DNA of 64,000 nucleotides, taken from NCBI GenBank assembly GCA_023213395.1, contig CM041465.1, positions 28,651,741-28,715,740 of the forward strand. Reading direction: 5' to 3'. How positions within the stretch are numbered: the stretch's first letter is position 1; every line of letters begins with the position of its first letter. The translations under genes were made by a program, and so were the position numbers. Origin of the DNA: Cycas panzhihuaensis (lineage: Eukaryota; Cycadophyta). Shown here one piece after another: positions 43,015 to 54,130 of this stretch. The notes beneath the pieces are model-generated. The model searched no databases. It was not told where the DNA came from and saw only the letters and a list, made by a program, of their open reading frames with translations.

Positions 43015-43569
43015 ATAAGTCCAATGTGTATGACTCCTAAATCATCTCTGAACTTTTCAAACTTGATTTTTCCCAAGGCCTTTGTAAAAATATCCGCTGT
43101 TTGATCTTCGATGCTACAATAAGTCAACTCTATCTGTTCTGCTTGTACAAGTTCCCGAATAAAGTGGTATTGAGTTTCAATGTGCTTTGTTCTGCCGTGG
43201 AATACTGGATTTTTGGTCATTTGAATAGCGCTCTGATTGTCACACCAAATGTTAGTGGGGCCTTCTTTGCTTAATTCGACAATCCTGTCAGAGTCTTCTT
43301 AACCAGATTGCTCCACAGGCACCTCACACTGCGGCTTTATATTACCTTGGTGTGGATAAGGACACGGTATTTTGTTTCTTTGAACTCCAAGCTCTGCTGC
43401 GATCCCATACTAAATGCATAACAAGTAGATTTTCTATCATCAATATCACCATTAATCAATCGTATGTAACGTGTTAACCGAAACTCGGATGTAGGTTTGT
43501 AGTATAGTCCAAATTCAAGTCCCTTTAAGGTATCGAGGATTCTTTTAGCGACTTGCCAATGGGATGTCT
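43015..43569 (-). pseudogene. Copia B: RNase H
   Basis: The frame 43220-42975 contains MTKNPVFHGRTKHIETQYHF, ELTYCSIEDQTADIFTKALG and KFEKFRDDLGV, the C-terminal part of copia RNase H with the classic ADIFTKAL motif. The N-terminal part (43569-43230) is in shifted frames and encodes the W/D/S motifs around the variant CD.QSAI. It is the last domain of pol. Confidence 0.88.
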
Positions 43570-44480
43570 TTGGATCTGCATAAATCTAGATACAACACTT
43601 ACGAATATGTTATATCGGTCGAGTAGAGGTTAAATAAAGTAGGCTACCAATCAATTGTCTATAGTGAGTGGGATCAAGCGAGGTTGAGTCATCTGTCTTA
43701 GAGAGTTTAATTCCAATTCTGTGGTATTGATAATGGTTTCTGAGTTTGTCATATTAAATCTTTGTAGAAGGTCTAATATATATTTACGTTGAGAGATAAA
43801 TATTCCTTGTTTATCTTGCCACACTTCCAATCCTAGGAAGTAGTGCATAAGACCTAAGTCTGTCATTTCGAATTCCTTACACATAGCTTCTTTAAATTGA
43901 CTTAAGAGTTGGGAGTCATTTCCGGTATAAATTAAATCGTCTACGTAAAGTCCTATGATCAATATCGAATCTCCTTTAATTTTAGTGTATAGGTTTGGAT
44001 CTGCTTGAGATCTTTCAAACCCTTGATCTTTAAGATATATGTCTATACGGGAATACCAAGCCCTAGGTGCTTGTTTTAGACCATATAATGCTTTCTTTAA
44101 CTTATACACTTTGTTTTCTTCCCCCCTGACTTCAAAACCGAGGGGTTGAGAGACATAGATATCTTCTTGTATATAACCATTTAAAAAAGCATTTTTTACG
44201 TCCATTTGATAAACAGGCCAACCCATTTGGGCTAAACTTATTATCATGCGACGATTCCATTCTAGCAAGCTGGGGCAAATGTTTGGTATAGTCTATGCCT
44301 TCTCTTTGGGCATATCCTTTGGCAACTAAACGAGCTTTATATTTATCAATTGATCCATCAGAGTGGAACTTAGTCTTATAAACCCATTTGGTTCCAATGG
44401 CTTTCTTTCTTGGTGGTAAGTCTACAAGTTCCCAAGTATTATTTTTAACGATAGATTTATATTCCTCTTGCATGGCGTTT
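43570..44480 (-). pseudogene. Copia B: reverse transcriptase
   Basis: The frame 45040-44132 ends with NTWELVDLPPRKKAIGTKWV and KARLVAKGYAQREGIDYTK. After a frameshift near 44250 the frame 44268-43651 gives YQMDVKNAFLNGYIQEDIYV, KKALYGLKQAPRAWYSRIDI and the catalytic box IIGLYVDDLIYTGND (about 43945-43930). Both catalytic aspartates are present. The pol frame would be nearly continuous but for a few shifts. Confidence 0.93.
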
Positions 44481-45588
44481 TGCCAGCACTCATGTTGATT
44501 AGCCTCACCAAAGGTTTGAGGCTCATGACTTTCAAGTAACTTACTCATTAGAGCAAAGTTAACTTTGTGTGAACGTGTAGATCTTCGATTGTTATCTAAT
44601 ATATTTCCTAAGTCATGATTGCGGTGAACCCATTTAGGTAGTGGTTGTAATGGTGGTTGAGGTGATGTTGTTTCCCTAGTAGTTTCCGAAGAGTTTCTCC
44701 ACATAGGGGGCACATATTTGGATGTATTTGATGCATTAAACTTAATAGTAATGTCCTTTTGTTGTTCGTGATTATTTTGATAGTAGGTGTCCTCTTGAAA
44801 TTTGACATCCCTACTCAGAATAACTTTTCGGGATTTGGGATCATAAACTTTGTAAGATTTTGATGATTCACTATATCCAATAAAGATACATTTTACACTA
44901 TGATCATCTAATTTGGTTCTTCTTTGGTCAGGGATGTGGGCATAGGCTAAATGACCAAATACCTTAAGGTGACGAATACTAGGTTTATAACTTTGTCCAT
45001 GCTTCTTCCGTGTCTTCCCTCTAATGACTTTTTGGAACATCGATTAAGTAAATAGATCATGGTATGGACCGCTTTTCAAAATTCATGGCCTAAGTTTTTA
45101 TCTTTAAGCATACAACGTGCCATTTCTACGGTAGTTCTGGTTTTCCCTTCCGGTACACCCTTTTGTTGTGGGGTGTAGGGGTTGGTATGTTGTCGCCTAA
45201 TCCCATGTTGGATACAGTAATCCTTGAAGATATTAGAGGTAAATTCTCCCCCATTATCTGATCTTAAGGAGAGGATATGGTATCCACTATGTCGCTCAAC
45301 GAAGGTTTTGAAGTCAACAAAGTGGACAAAAGCATCAGATTTGTATTTGAGAAAGAAAACCCAAGTCTTTCTTGTAAAGTCATCAATAAATGTAAGGAAA
45401 TATTTGGCACTGCGAGAGGAGTGGCCATTAGGCCACAAATATCTGTATACGAGTTGAAGAGGCGGATGTCCGATGGCTAAAGTCTGAAAACTTTCTATGA
45501 TGTTTTCCAAGAAGGCATCCCTCACACAACTCTTTATTGACATCAATAGGGGGCAAGCCATTAACCATATCTAATCTTTTCATAAGGG
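44481..45588 (-). pseudogene. Copia B: integrase
   Basis: The frame 45561-45076 includes KYFLTFIDDFTRKTWVFFLK, LSLRSDNGGEFTSNIFKDYC (second catalytic Asp) and TPQQKGVPEGKTRTTVEMAR (Glu region, altered from the usual NGVAE). The first catalytic Asp region is scrambled (VYRYLWPNG) by a small insertion or change. The frame 45040-44132 carries the C-terminal part with HLKVFGHLAYAHIP and KCIFIGYSESSKSYKVYDP. Frames are shifted in at least two places. Confidence 0.9.
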
Positions 45589-46035
45589 CTAAACTTGTAT
45601 AATTAAGGTGACCAAACGTCGATGCCATAGGTCACTATCCATAGTAGTTGTGGTTCTAAGGGCATATGTATCTGAGGGGGTGATAGTAAGTTTAAATAGA
45701 CGATCTTTAGTCATGATACCCCTAGCAACAATAGCTTCATTTTGTCGTTTGTCTTTGATGACACATTCACCGTTGTCAAAAATTATTTTATAGTCTTGTC
45801 CCATCATCTGTCCTACCGATAGTAAGTTTTTCCTTAAAGCAGGGACATATAGAACATCATTTAAGTATTTGTATTCACCACTATCAGTCAATAAGGCAAT
45901 GTTACCTTTTCCAATCGATTGGTGAGAAGTGTTGTCTCCAAACATAATAGACCCTTTCTTATTTGTATCCAAAGTTTGAAATAATTGTTCTTTATGGGTC
46001 ATGTGGGTGGAACAACCTAATCAATGTACCAACTA
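45589..46035 (-). pseudogene. Copia B: protease and pre-integrase domain
   Basis: The frame 46002-45589 starts MTHKEQLFQTLDTNKKGSIM, the stretch that follows the protease active site (seen in A as HIDSGCLTHMT). It continues with VLYVPALRKNLLSVGQMM, typical of copia protease. The pre-integrase part TTMDSDLWHRRLVTL follows. The catalytic triplet lies just upstream, near 46010-46030, across a frameshift. Confidence 0.85.
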
Positions 46036-47194
46036 TCATCCTCTTCTTCTGGTTTGAGCAATTAGATAGAAATAACCTATTGTTGATTTTAGATTCGATG
46101 TGTTTGACACATGTCCTCTAGGGTGGTCCATGTTTGGAAAAACACTTATCTTGATGTGACCATTTCTCGACAATAAGTGCAATATAGTTGATCCCTTTTC
46201 CATAACTAAGATTTTGATTCCTTGGTGAAGAGTGATCAAAGTTGAGAGGTCTCCCCCTTTCCTCATAGAATTGAGTATGAGTATTTCTTGGTTGGTCACG
46301 ATAGTTTTGAGGTGTGGTAGAAGGTTGTGGGTTCCCATGACAATGTGGACAACAAGAATGATTTTCAACTTGTCTTTGTTGGTTAGGGTTTCTTTGAGTG
46401 TTCGAGTGTCTTGGAGAGTTTTCATGTTGTGGGGGTCGTCCTTGTCTATTATGAGGAGCTTGGTATCGTGGAGGGTTTTGTCTAGGTTCATTTCTAGGGT
46501 TTTCATCTTTTCTCCTTAAAGGGGATTCATTTTGTTTTGAAGGGCCATCTTGAGGATTAGATTGAATGTTGGCCTTTGTAGCAAAGGCATGTTCTAAGGT
46601 TTCATTGGCAGCTTGTTGCTCTTCTATGGACATAAGCATAGCAGTAAGTTGTTCTATTTTGAGGGTACTTAGGTCTTTAGATACACTAATACTTGTAGCT
46701 ACCATTTCAAAGCGTCTAACGGCTCCTACACATCGAAGGATTCTCAACAACTCTTTGTTCGGTTAAGGTATCCCCAAGGGACCTCATTTGGTTAACTATG
46801 TCTTGAATCTTGGTCATAAATTCGATTATTGATTCATGAGGCATCATCGTAAATTTTCAAACTTACTTCTCAAGTTTTGTAGTTTAGAGGACGCAATTAT
46901 ATAAGTGTAAAGTATCCCAAGCCTCTTTGGACTTAATGGATTCACTAACGCATTGGGAAAACATGATCTTCTAAAGCGCAAAGATAAGGGCTAAGGCTTC
47001 ATTATCCTTTTGATATTTTCTTTGTATGTAGCTTTTTCGATGCTCAGTTGGATTTGATCCTAAGTCATTGTAACCATTTCTCACTATATCCCACATTTCA
47101 TTTGCTATGAGGATGGGCCTCATCCTCCTACTCGATTAAGAAAATTATTTCCATCAAACTTAGGAATAATCATATTCCCAAAACTAGATGTCAT
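46036..47194 (-). pseudogene. Copia B: gag
   Basis: The start ATG is at 47194: TSSFGNMIIPKFDGNNFLN is the conserved N-terminal copia gag block. The UBN2 part (46960-46700) ends with ILRCVGAVRRFEMVATSISV in frame 46750-46118. That frame continues through a Pro/Asn/Gln-rich tail with a CCPHC motif to the CCHC knuckle region near 46190-46140 (KWSHQDKCFSKHGPP). A stop and one or two shifts interrupt it. Gag forms the particle in which reverse transcription occurs. Confidence 0.85.
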
Positions 47195-50100
47195 TTTAAA
47201 TTAAGGTTGTATAAAATGTGATAAATGCAATAGCAAAATATTTGCATGTAGAAAATTTGAAAGAACTTAAAATGAAAGAGATTATTTCCAAATATATATA
47301 TCCCAAGGTTTTCAAAAGTTTGAACAAATGAACTAGGACCTAGAAAGGCTACTAGGCTCTAAGTTTATGTTTCTCCTGGGCAACCTTCGGTTGCTATTAC
47401 ATCGATGGCGCACCTTACGGATGGCAAAACAGGGACCCTTTATACAAGTCTTGGCGCCAGGCTCTATATACCTCAAGACGTGGTGCTAAGAAGGCTTTGA
47501 CACCCCACGAATTGTTGGTCCACTGCCGGATTTATGCCTAACGACGGATCTAGCGGTGAAGGTTCTCGAACCAAAGGCACTCACCCTCTCCAGGTCTAGC
47601 CTTGGTCTCCAAACACCATAAAAGGAAAAGGTTCTGCACCTCAGCCTACCACCGTATACACCTGATAGCTAATGGCTGTCCTCATCCAATATGAGTAGGC
47701 CGATTAGCGTATCTGGTGGTAACTTCAGGGGTCCTAACCGTTCCCCTTGCAAGGCTGGAAAAAAGTGTGGTTCAATTCGGGAGTTATCTTATTTAATGTG
47801 AAAACTAATCTATTTAGCAATGTCGTCTTGCTTAGAAAAAGGAAAATTCTTTTGATAATAGAAAAAAAATGATGTAAGCAAGATGAAATGAAAACTTTTA
47901 CAAAAAAAACTCTTTTTGCCTTTTTTTCAAAAAATAATGTCCTTCAAACAAATGTAATATGCCTTTGAAAAGAAATGCAATTTTCCTTTTATAAGTGCAA
48001 GAAGGATGATATACTTTGATACACTTGTAATAAAAAAGGAAGTAATGATGCTCAAAAACTTTTCACTTATGCAAGATTTAAAAATAAACTTTTGAGAATA
48101 GATAAACAGATGCCAATTTCTCAAATGAATAATAAATCTTCAATGTAAAAAAACTTCTTTTAAGAACAACTTTTATGTATTGCCTTATAAATAAATACTT
48201 GTTCAAAATAATGTAAAGTGCTTGTAGAAAGATCAAGCAAAAAACTTTGAGTAAACTAGAATTTTCTTTACAATTTTTGAAAGGAAGACAAGCTTGTTAG
48301 GATGAATATATATACTCAACTTTAGCAGTTGAAAGCGATATTGAAAGAGGTCAGAATAGCTTAAAATTTTATCAATATGTAGATTGCTGAAATGTGAATC
48401 CAATAAGATAGACGGTTTTGAAAAATGATACCAATAAGTCACGTTTTGAATGATGCTAAGAAAAGGACCTCCTTATGGAGCCTAACAGGAGCAAGGTAGG
48501 CAAAAATTGTATAAAAGTATTAATTAATCCTTAGAAAAGTTGAAAAAATGATTAAATATTATTGATGAAGTAATTAATATTTTGCCAATTGAAGATTTTG
48601 AAAAAATATATTAAACAGGTGTAAAAAAAACAGATTTAGGCCAATAAAATGACTCAACTTTAGCTGATTTGAAATATAAGCAAAATATGTCAAAATATAT
48701 GAAAAAATATATCACAGTGAAGAGAAATGAGTCAGCTTCCCAACGAAGCTGACGGAAATGAAATCTGATAAAAATTGCAAAAGTTATAGTAAAAAAAGTG
48801 ACAAGTATCTTTATGGAGAATGGTCAAGAAATAGGGAAAAACAACTAATTTTCTTATTTTAACGATTAAAATATCAGTGAAAATGAAGTCAAAAAATAAA
48901 AGTAAAAGATGGGTATTAGAGTCTATATGACGTAGATCATAATAGGAAAAAATTCGGATACAAAACAGTTTACCAACAATAAATAGCAATGGTTCTAAAC
49001 CGATTTTATCAAAAATGTAAAATCTGCTGAAATTTCGAAAGTCCAATGTTAAAAGGGGTGAAACGAGGTCAAATGGGCACCAAATCGGTCTTATGACCAG
49101 TCGAAATTGATCTACGGAAAATTTCTGATATGATGGCGCAGGTTTCGTCTGAAATCGATGAGCCAGGGGGAAGTTATGGCAAAAAATGCGCCAATAACCC
49201 TGTGGAAAAAATGAAATTTTGAAAAAATAAAGTTTACAATTGAAAAAAAACACTTATTAAAACGTGTCTGAGGATGTACTGGGCTGGGATTGAACCCAAG
49301 ACTAGCCAGAAAACAGGGAACCTCCGATGCCAGGAGGGTGAACTCGCTCGTCGAGTTAGAAAACACAACAAGATAATTAAAAAACCTTAAAATCGAATTT
49401 TAAAAGAACGATTATAAGTGCATTAAGGCGCAAAGAGTATAGAGTTCAATGAACCGAGCATAAGAATAACCAACGCAATATATAAGAATGCAATCGCAAT
49501 ATATAAGAGCCGTAATAATCAAATACGGCGCAATATGCAGCAACGAATGCAAAGAAATCAACCCGCGAAGGGTGAAAGCACCAAGGCCCGTGAAGGAATA
49601 TTAATTAATGAAGGAAAATTAATGAATGCGGACTGTCCACACGGTGACGCAGCGCCGACTCAGACGACGAACGCAGCAAAACCAAGGGGGCGGCAGCCGC
49701 TATCCTACCAGGCGGGGCCGTTCCGAAGGATTGGAGAGGCGACGGATGCAGAGTACAGGGAGTGTAGGGCGATGGGCGAGGCGACGCTCGATCGCCACGA
49801 CGGCAAGAGATCTGCAACGCAGCAGAACGGAGGGTGCGGGGTGGGTGCCGACGAAGCGGGGCGACGAAGACGACGCAGCGCCCACAGAGAGCAGACGGAT
49901 GCTAGGCGGCGGGACGCTCCCGCAAAATGTAATACGAACCACGAGGCGGATGCTTGGCGGCGGGGCGCTCAAAAGCAGAACACATACACGATCTGAGATC
50001 CCGACGCAAAAGCGGGATGCGAGACCACGAATATAAAGAGTCGAACGGGAATGAGGATAGGACGCAATCAATGAAGTAGAATGAATGTCAAGGCGGATCT

Positions 50101-50596
50101 TGGGATGCGCAATGATGATCAACGGAAACAGAATATGCGACGAATGTGAGAATGCATGGGGATAATGCTCTGATACAAGCCAATAACAACGGAGAGATAA
50201 CAGAGACAAATGATAAACACAAGTAACAAATAATATAATGGCGTAATTAAAAGCAGTAATGAATAATATAATGGCGAGTCAATATATAAAAACCGAACAA
50301 TAGATCCGAGGACAATTTAATAATCCAAGATAGAAGATCAAAGTACCAAGTAAAATACATATGTCAAAACATTTATTTATTTATATGTTTGAAAAATAAA
50401 AGGAAACGAAGAACACGGTTTTAGTGTGGAGAGCAGAACTTAGGCGGGAGATCTTCCTCCACGATGAATGGAATCGAATCCGTCTTCTCCAAAGGATCGG
50501 TGAGCTCGCCAGAATCTCAACGAGCAGTCATATAGCTATGTTCCGTCGGACGTTTGAGCAACTAAAATCAGAAAAATGATAACCTAGCTCAACTTA
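47195..50596 (-). other. Copia B: long 5' leader
   Basis: This 3.4-kb leader lies between primer site and gag. Blocks are shared with A and C, for example the one at 47380-47770 (compare A 55420-55800). A candidate B-box-like GGTTCAATCCC lies at 49288-49298 on the minus strand, without a convincing tRNA fold. No coding region is supported; the two plus-strand frames near 49535-50036 arise from a GC-rich patch. Confidence 0.6.
49620..50040. repeat. CpG-rich patch with a duplicated 23-base unit in copia B leader
   Basis: The leader is AT-rich except for this block, which is rich in CG dinucleotides. It contains the unit ggatgctaggcggcgggac at 49897 and ggatgcttggcggcggggc at 49947, separated by 27 bases. 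Neither A nor C shows an obvious counterpart of this block. Confidence 0.7.
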
Positions 50597-50608
50597 GCTC
50601 TGATACCA
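50597..50608 (-). other. Primer-binding site, initiator-Met tRNA (B)
   Basis: The minus strand reads TGGTATCAGAGC, a perfect initiator-Met site, two bases from the LTR. Confidence 0.93.
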
Positions 50609-50610
50609 AA

Positions 50611-50939
50611 TGATGGAGCCGGAGGAGCAGAGCAGGACATCACGCGACTTTCATCTTGAGTACAACGATTTAGAAAGAGTGGCGGTGTTAATAAACACCA
50701 GGGAGGTATTCCCAACCCATAAATAGAGATTCGGGGAGGCGTCGGGCGCCATCACCCTAGCTGCACAACAATTAAGGTTAGTTTGAAAAAATATAAAAAA
50801 TAAATAGCGGTAATATGTACCTCACGTGAGTGGTCGGTCCCATTTCTTTGAGCAGTTCAAGGTGCCCTAGGGGCCCTCAAAGGTGGCTTTGAGGGGCCCT
50901 AAGTGCTCTAGTGCACAAACATTGGGATTATTCCCAACA
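50611..50939 (-). repeat. Copia B 5' LTR (329 bases)
   Basis: It runs from TGATGGAGCC to TTCCCAACA on the plus strand, followed by the second GGCCC (50940-50944). Confidence 0.95.
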
Positions 50940-50944
50940 GGCCC

Positions 50945-50986
50945 TAGGTGCACATCTTCTTAGGAACATTGGGGGTTATCCCAACA
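50945..50986 (-). repeat. Copia A 3' LTR, right segment
   Basis: The segment taggtgcacatcttcttagg... to ...ttatcccaaca completes the A LTR after B. It matches the last part of the A 5' LTR at 58720-58761. Confidence 0.92.
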
Positions 50987-50994
50987 TTCTCCCC
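50987..50994 (-). other. Polypurine tract of copia A
   Basis: The minus strand reads GGGGAGAA next to the A 3' LTR, the same as in B. Confidence 0.85.
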
Positions 50995-51560
50995 TATAAT
51001 GCCCAATGTGAATGACTCCCAAACTTTCTCTAAATTTCTAAAATTTGACTTTGCCCAAAGTCTTTGTAAATATATCTGTTGTCTAGTCTTCAGTGCTACA
51101 ATATACTAATTTAATTTATTCTACTTGTACTAGTTCCTAAATAAAATGGTGTTGAATCTCGATGTATTTCATTCTTCCATGGAAGATTAGATTCTTTGCC
51201 ATTTGGATGGTGCTCTAATTGTCGCACCAAACTCTAATGGGACCTTTTTGTTTAAGCTGGAAATCTTGTAATAATCTTTTCAACCAAATTGACTCACATG
51301 CACCTGCTACTGCTACTTTGTATTTTGCCATGATTATGGATAAGGAAACTATGTTCTACTTCTTTATACTCCATGCTATTGTTGCTAATCCCATATTGAG
51401 TATATAACTTATTGTAGATTTTCTATCATCAACATCTCCTACCCAATCTGAATCTATATAGCTAGTCAACTAAAAATTTAGGGAAGCTTTATAATATAGC
51501 CTACAATCTAGAGTTCCTTTGAGATGTCTAAATATTCTCTTAGCTTCTTGTAAGTTAGAG
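50995..51560 (-). pseudogene. Copia A: RNase H
   Basis: The minus strand encodes YTMAKYKVAVAGACESIWLK, then the variant WCDN*STIQMAKNL and FHGRMKYIEIQHHFI, ending DIFTKTLGKVKF. It lines up with B's RNase H throughout. The acidic residue in WCDN is kept; several stops (TAG, TAA) occur at Gln codons. No open frame is long, so the piece is visible only by motif reading. Confidence 0.8.
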
Positions 51561-52640
51561 GTCTTTAGATATTACAAGAACCTAGATACAACACTAACTG
51601 AGAGTGTTATATCTGGTTGGGTGGATGTCAAATATATCAAACTACCAATAAGCTATCTGTAAAGTATTGGATCAACTGAAGTAGAGTCATCTATATTGGA
51701 GAGTTTGATTCCTATTTCATCTAGGGTTTCTAATGGTTTACAATCTATCATTCTAAACTTTTGTAGCAGGTCTAAGGTATATTTGCATTAGGAGATGAAA
51801 ATTCCCTTCTTATCTTGCCAAACTTCCAATCCTATGAAGTAGTACATATGTCCTAAATCTGTCATCTCAAACTCTTTACACATAGCATCTTTGAATTGAT
51901 GTAATAGGTGGGAGTCATTTCTAGTATATATAAGGCCATCCACATAAAGACCTACAATTAGGATTGAAATTCCCTTGATTTAGATATATAAGTTAGGGTC
52001 TGCTTGAGATCTTTCAAATCCTTAATCTCTGAAATATTTATCTATATAAGAATACCAAGTCTTGGGTGCTTGTTTTAAACCATAGAGTTCCTTTTTTAGT
52101 TTATACACTTTGTTCTCTTCCCCCTTAACTTCACAATTGAGGGCTTGAGTGACATAGATGTTTTTTTTTATGTAGCCATTGAGGAAGGAACTTTTGACAT
52201 CCATTTGATAGACTTTCCAACCCATTTGGGTAGTTAGGCTCATCATCATTATAACAAATTCATCTGAGCAATAGGGTCAAAGGTTTTAGTATAGTCTATG
52301 CCTTCTTTTTTAGTGCACCCCTTTGTAACCAATCTATCCCTATACTTGTTAATGGAGCCATCTGAGTAAAACTTGGTCTTATAAACCTATTTTATACTAA
52401 TAGTCTTTTTCTTTGGGGGTAAATCAACTAGCTCCCATGTGTTATTCCTAATAATGGAGTTGTATTCATCTTCCATAGCTTTTTGCCAACATTCATATTG
52501 ATTGGCCTGAATAAAGGTTTGAGCATCATGAGTCTCTAATACCTTGCTCATTAGGGCAAAGTTAACCCTATGTGAGCACGTGGATCTTTGATTATTATCC
52601 AAGATGTTGCCCAAGTCATGATTTTGATGAACCTATTTTG
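51561..52640 (-). pseudogene. Copia A: reverse transcriptase
   Basis: The frame 52614-52387 gives EDEYNSIIRNNTWELVDLPP. The frame 52249-52022 gives MGWKVYQMDVKSSFLNGYIK and KELYGLKQAPKTWYSYIDKY. The catalytic box near 51950-51933 reads LYVDGLIY, so the second Asp of YVDD has become Gly. RT is inactive. Confidence 0.85.
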
Positions 52641-53570
52641 GAAGGTTTTATGGTGGAGGTTGAGATGAAGTTCCCTCCCCACTAGGTTCATTGATACTTC
52701 TCCTAGAATCAAACATAGGAGGCACATATTTGGTTTTGGAAGATATATCAAACTTTATTGTAACATCCTTTCTCTTTTCTTAATTATCTTGATAGTAGGT
52801 ATCTTCCTAGAACTTAACATCCCTACTTAACATGACTTTTCTTGATTTGGGATCATATACCTTGTATGACTTAAAAGTTTCACTATAGACAAGAAAAATA
52901 GATTTGATAATATGATCATCTAATTTTGATCTTTGTTGATCAAGAATGTCAGCATAGGCAAGGCATCCAAATACTCTAAGATGATGTATGCTTAGTTTGT
53001 AACTAGTCTGAGCTTTTTCTAGAGTTTTCCACCTAAGGGCTTTGGTGGAGCACCTATTGAGTAAATAAACAGTCATGTGAATTGTTTCAGCCAAAAACTC
53101 ATGGCCCAAATTATTGTCTTTAAGCATACACCTAGCCATTTTGGTGATAGTGTGATTTTCCTCTCAACTATACTATTTTATTATGGGGCACAGAGATTAG
53201 TGAACTATCTTCTAACTCCATGGTGTACATAATAATCTTTGAATATATTGGAGATAAACTCTTCCCTATTATCTGATCTTAGGGATAGAAGTTTGTATCT
53301 ACTTTGTCTCTCCACAAAGGTTTTGAAGTCAATAAAGTGTTGGAAGGCATCTAATTTATACTTGAAGAAGAACACCCTTGTCTTCCTTGTGAAGTCATCT
53401 ATGAATGTGATGAAGTATTTTGCAGCTGCTAGTGAAGGAGTGTTCATAAGATCATAAATGTCTATGTATACCAATTGGAGAGGACTCAATGCTCGATGAC
53501 AAAAATCTAGAAAGCTTTCCCTATGTGTTCACCAAGAAGACACCTTTCTTATAAGTTTTTATTCACTTTA
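52641..53570 (-). pseudogene. Copia A: integrase
   Basis: The frame 53489-53205 holds MSPLQLVYIDIYDLMN (first Asp region), KYFITFIDDFTRKTRVFFFK and LLSLRSDNREEFISNIFKDY (second Asp). The third catalytic region near 53180-53150 is broken. The frame 53139-52807 carries the C-terminal part: MARCMLKDNNLGHEFLAETI, HHLRVFGCLAYADI and SYKVYDPKSRKVMLSRDVKF. Confidence 0.87.
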
Positions 53571-54130
53571 ATATGTGGTAAATCATTGACCATGTTCATC
53601 TATTTCATAAAGGCCAATTATTGTAATTGAGATAGCCAAACCTTTTATGCCACAACTCACTATCCAAGTTAGTTGAAGTTCTTAGAGTATATGCATCTAA
53701 AGGAGTAAGTATAAGTTTGAACAAGCAATCTTTAGTCATTTTCCCTTTGGTAATGATAGCTTTATTTCTCTTTTTGTCTTTTATTACACAATCACTATTG
53801 TCAAAAATGACTTGGTAGTCCTATCCTATCATCTACCTTACTGATAATAAGTTTTTCCTTTGAGATAAGACATATAAGACATTATCTAGATGTCTATATT
53901 CTTCTATATTACCTTTACCAACTAATTCATGGGAGGTATTATCTCCAAATATAATGGACCCTTTCTTAGTTTTGTCTAAAGTATGAAACAAGTATTCTTT
54001 GTGTGTCATATGAGTTAAACATCCTGAATCAATATGCCAACTATCATCTTCTTCCTCCTTAGTAGTGAAGCTAGATAGAAACAACCTAATATCATCCTTC
54101 AATTCAGTTATGTTATGAGCATATCCTTTA
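53571..54130 (-). pseudogene. Copia A: protease and pre-integrase domain
   Basis: The frame 54102-53833 contains the protease active site DDSWHIDSGCLTHMTHKEYL with an intact DSG, followed by KKGSIIFGDNTSHELVGKGN and VLYVLSQRKNLLSV. The pre-integrase part follows at 53830-53580 with stops. Confidence 0.87.

Larger units (their letters stand above)
42676..50939 (-). mobile_element. Copia element B, young, nested in copia A
   Basis: This 8.26-kb copia element on the minus strand has LTRs of 331 and 329 bases, flanked by GGCCC. It has an initiator-Met primer site (50597-50608), a polypurine tract (43007-43014), a 3.4-kb leader, gag and a pol with protease, integrase, RT and RNase H in the copia order. 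It is a relative of A: LTR blocks, leader blocks and proteins are shared. It is much better preserved and retains many CpG sites, as expected of a recent insertion. Frameshifts nevertheless split pol, some of which could be sequencing errors. Confidence 0.94.

Noticed and set aside
49260-49350. Possible tRNA or tRNA-derived SINE on the minus strand (GGTTCAATCCC box, CCTCC/GGAGG stem)
   Set aside because: A B-box-like sequence and one 5-bp stem are present, but no acceptor stem pairs, the loop lacks the invariant U33, and no A box is at the right distance.
49535-50036. Two overlapping plus-strand frames of 153 and 136 codons in copia B
   Set aside because: They lie antisense in the leader of B and owe their length to CG-rich, Arg-rich sequence with a duplicated unit. 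No start context, motif or relative supports a gene.
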